A model generated the notes under the pieces. That model saw nothing but the letters and a program-made list of their open reading frames with translations, ran no database searches and was not told the origin of the DNA. Position numbers and translations under genes: made by a program. Positions 22,496 to 31,003 of a DNA stretch of 64,000 nucleotides are shown here, in pieces (position 1 is the first letter of the stretch; each line of letters begins with the position of its first letter). Source of the stretch: Symsagittifera roscoffensis (lineage: Eukaryota; Xenacoelomorpha; Acoela; Convolutidae); NCBI RefSeq assembly GCF_963678635.1, contig NC_087064.1, positions 20,448,509-20,512,508 on the forward strand, given 5' to 3'.

Positions 22496-23898
22496 ATGGC
22501 TGATACCCCAATATCCCATCCCAACTTGTCTTTAATGACATTTTCGGGAAACGATCCGAACCAAAATGCTACAGCATTTTGGAATTCAGTTGAAAACAAA
22601 ATTCTTTTCTCATTAGGTCAAAGACCTGCTGATAATGATGCACGACGCAGCTATGATAGCAGACAACGATCCCTATTCGGATCATTGTTAACTGATACAT
22701 CTCTTGAATGGTTCAATGATAATGTAACCAATGCTACCACATGGGCACAACTCAAAGACCTCTTCCTAAACAGATTCACTGACGGACGAGATCAATTCAA
22801 ACATAGAATTGATGCTGAAAATGCAGCTCGCCAAGATGGCGAATTAATAAAAAATTACTTCCACAGAATTAAATCTCTGTAGATAGAGGATGGCCCGAAA
22901 GTATTGATGAAGCCGTTCATGCTACTGAAGCTGCTCAAAATGCTGAGAGAACTATAAAAAACAGACAAAGAAGTCAAAAGTATATTGATTTCTCAATTAA
23001 GGGAGTAAGACCTCTAGCCCTTAAACAAAAAGCTCATGAATACCTGATAGAGCATCCAAATGCCAACTGGGATCAATTCACAAATCATGTAATCACTAAG
23101 GATCTAACATTCATTGTTGCTACTGATCCTGCTAATAAGTCAACAACGGATAAAATGACTTCATTAGAAACTCAAATTAAAGAACTAACAAAATTGATCA
23201 AGAATCAAGAAGTTAGTGCAATCAATGATCAGAATTCATTTCAACGACGTCACCCTGACATCAAGGGAAGACCTAATAGTACACGATTCTGCGAATATTG
23301 CAGAATGAATGGACATTCTATATCTAGATGTTCCAAAAAGCAAGTTCAGGACGAAGTAAATAAGTTGCGAAAAGAACTCACCACAAAAAATGAACGAAGA
23401 GTTTCATTTGAAACTGATTATAAACGAAATCGAAGACCGAATAACTTCCCTAACCAGAGTAACCCTAACCCAAGCAACCGGTTTTGGGATAACCAAAACA
23501 GATCTACTAACAATTCAAATCCTAGCCAAAATAACTATGGCATTCGCCATAATTATAACTATAACGGAAACAATTTCCAAAAGGCTAATGCACAATCGTC
23601 TTTCAATAACAAAAGACCCCAAACCTATGATGATAGGTATCCCAGAGAAAACAAATTCAGAGAAAATGAACAAGTTGCTAAACAGTTCTACGACCAAGAA
23701 AATAGGCAATTCAATAGTAACCCTAGAGGTCGACCATATAACACTGGAAGCTATAATAGCAATAACAGTCGAGACTCAACGCGATCTCAATCACCAAATT
23801 TTAGATCGAATCAAATACAGTCTGAAACTACCCACTGGGTTGAGGAAGAAGTCAATTACTGTGATGCTATCACTGATTTCTTTCCTTTAAACTATTAA
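22496..23898 (+). pseudogene. gag: gag of element 1 (one frameshift)
   Basis: Gag builds the particle and binds genomic RNA. The ATG at 22496 follows the leader. The first 128 codons (MADTPISHPNLSLMTFSGND...) run into a stop at 22880. The frame continues one base back (-1), with recognisable Gag sequence DRGWPESIDEAVHATEAAQN, to a TAA at 23896-23898. A single-base loss near 22878 explains this. A CCHC zinc knuckle, CEYCRMNGHSISRC (C-X2-C-X4-H-X4-C), follows a helical segment, and the tail is Asn/Arg-rich as in nucleocapsids. The lesion is not at a slippery site, so it looks like a mutation or sequencing error rather than recoding. Confidence 0.85.
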
Positions 23899-23975
23899 AG
23901 TCTCCGAAACCAAGCGATGATAGTAATCCTAAATCAAGGATATATCTTAGCTTATATCATTTTGCCACCGGAGAC
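23886..23975 (+). promoter_or_regulatory. Programmed -1 frameshift site, gag to pol
   Basis: The heptamer T TTA AAC (23886-23892) lies exactly in the gag frame, two codons before the gag stop. Seven bases later GTCTCCG (23900-23906) can pair perfectly with CGGAGAC (23969-23975). Nested inside are ATGATA/TATCAT (23917-23922/23955-23960) and ATCCT/AGGAT (23926-23930/23937-23941). The pol frame is open from 23892 in the -1 frame. Slippery heptamer, spacer and stem all match the known rules for -1 recoding in retroviruses and coronaviruses. Confidence 0.9.
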
Positions 23976-26900
23976 AAAAATAATAATAGTGGACTTGAAA
24001 TTGAATTCATGATTGATCCAAGATCAACTTGTAGTATTATAAACTACCCAACTTATCAAGAATTGGAAAAATTAGGTCAAAAAATGACAATTTACCGATC
24101 CAAAATTAAAGCAAAGACTTATAATGGATCTGATATACGTATGTTTGGCCATACATCTATCCAATCTTGTTTCGACACTGATGGAAAATATCCATCTAAC
24201 CACAAAGTGTGGATAACTGAAGAAAAGACTGCCAACCTATTAGGAGTAGACTTTTGTCATCTCTTCTTAAAAGCTCTCTACTTTGATATCCCCGCAGTTG
24301 AGCTCAAATCAAAAGAAGGTGTAATATCATACGGGTTGATGAACAACGATAAAGAATATCCTAACGTTTCAAAGATTGTCTCAATTAACTTGAAAGAACC
24401 CTTGTTCATTCCAGCACGCTCTACATACTTATACAAACACTTGGCTGAACCAAATTCATACTTCGAAAAAGGGACTACATTCCTGCCTCATAAAAATACA
24501 ACTAAAACCGAATTGGTTTTCATTAATACAGTTTGTACTCAAATTGAGCAAAGCCTACCTATCCTAATTGAAAATCAGAAAGATCATCCTGTCACACTAA
24601 ACAAGTGTGTACTAGGCTATGCAGTAACTGATATTCAAGGATACGAGGATAAAATATTTGCTATCCACGATTGTGATGAGTTCACAACGAGAATTTTAAA
24701 TGAAAGTTCAGAATTCGATAGCTGTTTCATGCTGAACACTGTTGTCAATACAACACAGGAAAGCAATACTCAATTATCCGGCCCCTGTCTACAATATGTA
24801 GACTTCAAAAAAAGGTCCATATTCGAATCGAATATGCCCATTGCCCATACAATCTCTGCAGATAGAGCAATGAAAAAAGGATTTGCTGAATCAATTAGCA
24901 AAAGGTATCCTGAGCTACGACACTTTTGTAACTCAATACATGCCAACATTAACGATATTCTCATCTTCACTGATCCAAAATCTGGACAAATCATATATAA
25001 CCTGATTACCAAACAGAGGTACTTTCAGAAACCCACTTACGACGCTATATTCAATACCTTGTCCGAAATGAAAGATCATGCTATAGCAAATAACATTCGA
25101 TCTATCGCAATGCCCAAAATTGCTTGTGGCTTAGATAAAATGAATTGGGAAGAAGTTTCCAAAATCATTCTCGATGTATTCCAACATTCTGGAATTACTA
25201 TATTTGTCTATGTTTCAGGACAAGAAATCAAGGACATGCCTGCCCTTGAAGTGTTTGATACAGAAAACGTATCAGAAATATTTGAACAAATTGGTTCAGA
25301 TATAGTCAAAGTATGCAAAAATGAAAACGAAATAGCAACCGACTTTTCTAATGATGCAAAGAACCTTTGCAGGCCTCCCTTGAAAGAACAATTCAAAAAG
25401 TACCGAAACAAAGAACATAATGATCGGCTAATTGCCTTTCTAGTCAACGAAACCTTTACCCAATACTCCTCAATTGATAAGGACAATAGTAGTACTTTGG
25501 AAAAAATCGAAACTACTATTAAATTTTTATCTGACTTCGATTTCACACAAAGTGATATATCGGATGATGAATTTGCAGATCTAATTCAAATGCTGATAGA
25601 GGATCAAGATGTTTATTCTCATCACAAATATGATATTGGAAAAACAAAACATAAATTCCATATACCACTCAAAAAGGACGCAACGTTCAAAAAACAACGA
25701 CCGAGTAAAATCCCAGTCCATCTAAGAGATAAATTGGACAAGTTAATGGATGAATTAATCCAAGCAGGCATAGTCAGAGAACTAAATGAAAAAGATGATA
25801 TGAACTCATGGTTCGTAAATCCAGTCATCATTCTTCCAAAAAAAGACTACGTTAAGTTGGTCTTGGATGCTAGGTATCTAAACTCAATCACAGATACTAG
25901 CAATTGTAGTTGGCCATTAGAACCACTACAAGTTCTCATGACCCGAATAAACGGATCATACTTCACAAGTAGTGATCTCTCTTGTGCCTACCATCAAGTA
26001 CCTCTAACAGATGAGGCACAGAAATTAACAAGCTTTATTGTAGGAGGTAGACAATATACCTACCAAGTTGGTTTCTATGGTTTGAAACCACTTCCAAATT
26101 TCTTCAGTAAACTAATGAGATATGCCTTCGGACCCCTCATTAAAGAAAAAAAAGCAATTACTTACATAGACGACACTCTGTTACAGAGTCAAAGTAAAAA
26201 TGAAATGTTTGACACAATTCGAGAATATCATTCTCTTTTACGGAAGGCCAACTTAAAAGCTGCCCCTGACAAAACTTTTTTCTTCCTAAGAAAAGTTAAA
26301 TTTCTAGGCCACGTTGTCTCTAAAGATGGTCTTTCCCCAATCGCTTCACGAATTGATGACATAAAAAAATTGAAATCCCCTGAATCAAAAACAGAAGTTC
26401 TAGGAGTATTAGATGTCATGGGATTCTACAGCACATACATCATCAATTTTCATGTGGACGCAAAATGTCTATATGAACTAGCAAACAGTAGTGATAAGTT
26501 TCAATGGCTACCATGCCATGAAGAAGTTTTTCAAAAACTGAAAGACAAATTCTGTCATGATATTTCAAATGCCATACCTGATGTAAACTACCCATTCCAC
26601 ATTCACGCCGACTCCTCAAATGTAGGAACCGGATGTATACTCATCCAAGACTTCCCTGAAGGGAAAAGAATTGTTTCTGCCAATTCTAGAGTCTTTGATA
26701 AAGCTGAGCAGAAAATGTCTACTCAACATCGTGAATTATGTGGAATAATATCTGCTTTGCAAACCTATGAATTCTACATTATAGGTTCACCCTTTCCTCT
26801 ATACCTATATTGTGATCACAGACCTATTCTCTTCTTATGGTCCAGAAAAGGACAACTATCTCATAGATTTTTCAAATATCAAGTCGTATTGACAAAATTC

Positions 26901-29642
26901 AACAATTTGAAAATAATCTATACTCCAGGTTCAAACCTAGCCTTTCCTGACTTATTGAGCCAAAATGTGCCCATCGCTGATATCAAAAGATATCAACTAG
27001 AACACAAAACCATTCCAAATGATATAAAGTTCATCCTAGACAATGGAGAACAAATATGTTATTCAGTACTCCACAAAGATGATAACATATTTCAAAACGA
27101 TTGCTATCCAGTCATTGCTCAAGTGCAAGGCGGGAAAAAGAAATTAATCAACATAAGTGACAGAGGAGACTTCAGCATTGAAGATGCTCCAGAATATTTT
27201 GAAGAGTCTTGTAGTGCAATTCAAAATATAACAGATTTCTTCCGATTTGGCAAACAAATCAATCAAATCAAACGACTATCTATACCAGATATAAACGATC
27301 AAAACATTTATGAAGAAATTCCAGATGAAGTATCTGCACTTGATGATCCTTTGGAAAATTCAGAATGGCTTGACTTATATGAAGGCAATGTTGAGAACAA
27401 CCTTCTCAACGACCTGGTTAAAGCAAAAAATGATTTTGCAACCAAAACAAAATCCTTGAGGTTAATTGAACCCCTAAGTCTCCAATCTGAAGAGAATAAA
27501 TCAGATTCTCTTGAACTGATAGCAAAAATGACCGACTTTGCTAAAGAAGCAAATTTAGACGTTGAAACAATTATGCAAGAGCAGTTTAACGATACTGTAA
27601 TCATAGATATCAAAAATTGCATAAAGCAAAACGAAAAGCCAGAAAGAAACAAAAAAAATCCTTATCGTGAAGAAAAAGGATTAAAAGCCTATATCAGGCA
27701 GTTCGAATTATTATTCATTGAAGACCAACATGATCTTCTATGTATTAATGAATATAATGATGACTACACTAAGAGTCCAAAAATTTGCTTACCCATCTCT
27801 CTAGTGCTAAACTGCTTTGAGTTAGCTCATAAGCATCCTCTTAGCGGTCATCACGGCGAAACAAAAACTTTGGAAATAATCAAAAGATAATTCTATTGGC
27901 CCGGACTCTATAAATGGGTCAACATGCTTCTTCATGATTGCCTAGAATGTCAGAAAAATAAACCTCAACGAAAAGACCTGAATGAAGCTCCATTACAACA
28001 ATGGGGACAATTAGAAACAATCCCAATGAAAACGATTCACATTGATCATAAAGGTCCGCTCAGACCATCAAGTCATGGCAAAAACTTTTGCTTAGTTGTG
28101 ATAGATGCCTTCTCTAGATATCTTCAAGTATATCCATGCACCCATGCAGACTCTAAGGAAACTATTAAGCTCTTAGAGAAATACATCACAACATTTGGTA
28201 TTCCACAACAAATTATTCATGATAATGGAAGTGCATTCATGAGTAATGACTTTGCTCATTGGTCCTCTGAATTGGGAATAACCCTGAGACCAAGAACTAC
28301 TTACTCGCCTTGGACTAACGGAAAAGTTGAAGTCCAGAATAAACATTTAACCCAGTACTTTCGACATTTCTTGAGTACCTCAGGCTCAAACTGGTCTGAA
28401 TTAACAAATAAATTTGCTTTTGCACATAACACCGCCATTAATTCAAGTACAGGTTACACTCCATATGAGATTGTTTTTGGCATAAAACCTCAAGTTCCTC
28501 TTAGCCTTAAATTAGGCCTCTACCGCGACCAAAACAAAAGATGTACCTCTGAATTTTGCGCTGGTCTCGAAAATCATGCTCATACCGAGCATAAATCAAA
28601 CAATGAGACCATAGATAGATTTCTAAAAAATCAAATTTCCGCCGAAATATTAAAAAGGGAAAATGATTTTAAGCTGATTTATAGTAACACCTATACCCAT
28701 TGCCGCCGCATCACTAATAAGGCCCACATGTTCCGAAATCAATTTAAATTAGGACGGCCCATAAAAGAAGGAACAAAAGTGTTACTAGAAAATAGATCCA
28801 AACCACTATTGAAAAGTCAAAAGCTTTTAAATTTGAGATCTGGACCTTACACCGTAATTGAAAAAATCACGGAAGTAACATACGGAATTCAAAATGATTT
28901 CACTAACGGAAAAAAGATTGTCCACCGCAATCATATTGTTGAATACTTTCCTAAAGAACAACAAATGCCCAAGCTACTACAGGAGTACTCTAGTGATTTA
29001 TTTTCAAGTGATTTTTATGATCATATAACAAATCATCAAATCGACTCTTTCAATAAACCGAAACAAGTTGAAAATCTACAATACCAGTTTTGGCCAGTAG
29101 TCAACAATGGTTATCAGCAAATGACTGATAATAATCCTACAAATGAGGATCAAAATAGAACTATTGTCCAAGATCAATCATTAGATTCAGGCAGAGAAAC
29201 TATGCATCTAAGAACTTTGTTCGATGCGACTGCGATTGACCAGAATCTTAGACCTATTCGAAGTTCAACTCCCTATCCTGCTGATAAAACCCCTAATCCT
29301 TCAACTAGTCAATCTAGTAGTTATGGCCACCGCCGCCTACCTAGCCGCAGTATAAGTCCTAATACTAGTCTCGCAAATGACTTTGGCCGCCGCCACCAAA
29401 ATATAACAACACAATATAATACTCCCCGTCCTCCTGATTTCCCTCGTTTATCTGAATCATCGGAAAGCTTTACTGACGGAAAAAATATTCCTCATAGCTC
29501 TCAAGAAAGCTTCTATGAAAATACTCGATCCGCACCTGGATCACTTTCAGAATCTAAAAAACCTAAGCGGACAAATCGTCCTACAAACTTTTATGGAACT
29601 ACAATTCCATCTAGCATAATTGGCAAATTTAAAAAGAAATAA
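23892..29642 (+). pseudogene. pol: pol of element 1: protease, macro, RT, RNase H, integrase (one stop)
   Basis: The polyprotein is read by -1 frameshift from gag. It holds a retropepsin region (about 23990-24270) with IDPRST where DTG/DSG is expected and a normal LLGVDF downstream. A macro domain follows (24816-25215). RT (about 25620-26450) has YIDD at 26163-26174. RNase H (about 26590-26970) has HADSS, HRELCG, CDHRP and PDLLS. A linker leads to the integrase with an HHCC finger (HKHPLSGHH ... CLEC) and D, D, E at 28044, 28221 and 28329. A TAA at 27888-27890 interrupts the same frame inside the HHCC finger; downstream codons are otherwise intact. The C-terminal 200 residues are Ser/Pro/Asn-rich. 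Confidence 0.9.
24816..25215 (+). other. Macro domain (OARD1/TARG1-like) within pol
   Basis: About residues 270-402 counted from the ATG at 24009. HTISADRAMKKGFAESI matches the ADP-ribose-binding HCISED.RMGAGIA block of OARD1/TARG1. IYNLITKQRYFQKPTYDAI matches its YYLITK...KPTYE block, and IAMPKIACGLDKMNWEEV matches MPRIGCGLDRLQWE. Lys341 and Asp376 line up with the two catalytic residues reported for TARG1 (Lys84, Asp125). Family knowledge: these enzymes bind ADP-ribose and remove it from glutamate/aspartate. Inference: the element may reverse host ADP-ribosylation. The GAG loop is altered to KKG, so affinity may differ. Confidence 0.85.
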
Positions 29643-29905
29643 AAACACTAAACCATTTATTTGGCCAGCATAATATTTTTTTTTAATTCTTTTTATTGGC
29701 CTTCTCTTTTTTTTCTTTTTCTACTTTATAAATATTTCGTTTCTAATAAAAGCACAAAACACCAAAAATAACATGTTAATAAATAAATTTAAAAATAACT
29801 TTTATAAATATGAGATTTAATATCTGAGTACGCTTTCATAAGTTTTAATGCCGCCATCTTTTCTAACGAGTTTTCCGCGGCCCTACTCAGGCTCCTCACT
29901 GCAAA
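29643..29905 (+). terminator. 3' end region shared by pol and the antisense gene
   Basis: AT-rich spacer between the convergent ends of pol (29642) and the antisense gene (29906). Plus-strand AATAAA-type signals lie near 29748 (AATAAAAG) and 29780 (AATAAATAAA). The minus strand has AATAAA near 29661. Internal polyadenylation would be unusual for a genomic RNA, so the plus-strand signals may be weak or unused. Confidence 0.35.
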
Positions 29906-30482
29906 CTACAGCGCTGAGTACGGCCGCCACCACGCTTGATAAATCTCCTCCAGCATAATCTCAAGCTCTATTTTTCGTTTAAACTCTGCCTCCGCCACTG
30001 GCTTTTTGAAGAATTCTTCTTGAAACTAAAACAAATTTATATAGTATTTCTATGTTACCACTTGAATAAAAAATTTTTTTTTTATTATTACTTTTAAAAT
30101 TGAGTGTATTGTAAAACAAACTTACATCCTCCCCAAAGAATAAGGACAAAAAGTCCATTGTCTCTTGGGAAACCACATGGTTTCCACTCCATGGGCTCCG
30201 AATTCCCTTCGTGAAGCACCTACTTTGTATTGAGCCCAGCTCAAACAGTTCGTCAGTGTTCAGGACCGGATACTTGAATATGTAACTCCGGTCCATAAAT
30301 ATCATGAACTCCATGGGTGTCAGATTAGCACCCTTCTCGACTAAATCGTCGTATATTCCCACTCTTCTCTCCACTTCCTTGTCCTCCAGCAAGGCTTCGT
30401 GTTTAAAATCCAACTCATCCCGCAAGTTCAAAAACTTCTCGGGAAAGTCCACCAGATTGTCTTCAGGCTCGATATAACTCAT
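29906..30482 (-). CDS. Antisense two-exon gene inside element 1 (158 aa, novel)
   Basis: The ATG at 30482 opens a minus-strand frame of 119 codons (30482-30126; MSYIEPEDNLVDFPEKFLNL...). It meets a consensus donor GAT|GTAAGT, a 100-nt intron, and an acceptor AATTTGTTTTAG before 30025. The second exon (30025-29906) continues in phase 0 for 39 codons to a TAG. Exon 1 is acidic with a mixed alpha/beta look; exon 2 is a charged helix ending in WWRPYSAL. No signal peptide, zinc finger or known family is seen. On the minus strand a CATAAAAG TATA-like box lies 90 nt upstream of the ATG. Because it is encoded against the element it needs its own promoter. Function is unknown. Confidence 0.75.
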
Positions 30483-30569
30483 TTTTCAAGAAAGCAAAAA
30501 TTTTTAAAAATACTGAGATAACAGATGAAGTTGAAACGGAAAGCAAACAAATGATGTTGCTTTTAGTCC

Positions 30570-30580
30570 TCTTTTATGAA
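30570..30580 (-). promoter_or_regulatory. TATA-like box for the antisense gene
   Basis: Minus-strand TTCATAAAAGA lies 90 nt upstream of the antisense ATG. The short leader it implies contains no upstream ATG that I can see. The call rests on sequence and position only. Confidence 0.45.
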
Positions 30581-30612
30581 GAGATGTTTTTTTTTCATTT
30601 TCCTCCTCCAAT

Positions 30613-30900
30613 AAGGAAGGGGAATGCAGTTGTTAAAATTAACATCAGCATAAACGAATGATTATCATTCCACTGCTAGATCTCAACAAATCAAAACTAA
30701 GTGGAAAAACCACGACATTAAGCCAGATTGGAAAAAACCACAAAACGAATGGCGAATGAATTACGACTTAAAAAGAGTCACTTCCGAAAGACGCCGAATA
30801 ACAACGGCCAATCAGAGCTTAGATTTGCAAAAAAGCAAAAACAGCCTTTAAAAACTAACTGATATACAGTTGTTTTCATTCTTGCTCAATTCCACATCTT
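30613..30900 (+). promoter_or_regulatory. Internal promoter for env and accessory gene
   Basis: CCAAT (30808-30812, in GGCCAATCAG) lies about 35 nt before a TATA-like TTTAAAAA (30847-30854), with candidate start sequence TTCATTC near 30876. The upstream part has AAGGAAGGGGAATGC (30613-30627), a 14/15 match to AAGGAAGGGAAATGC in the LTR (21768-21782). It also has two AAACGAATG-like motifs (30652, 30743) akin to the ATACGAA repeats of U3. Env (31004) begins about 130 nt after the start region. The layout suggests a divergent promoter between env and the antisense gene. Confidence 0.55.
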
Positions 30901-31003
30901 TCATTCAAATCCTCCTCTCTCTCTCTCCAAAATATAAAATCTGCTGAATTCCTCAACAAAAATTGAAATCTAACTCAGATTTCCCTTCACAAAAATCCAC
31001 AAA

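Noticed and set aside
22870-22885. Second programmed frameshift inside gag
   Set aside because: There is no slippery heptamer in frame and the position is in the middle of the capsid. A one-base deletion is simpler.
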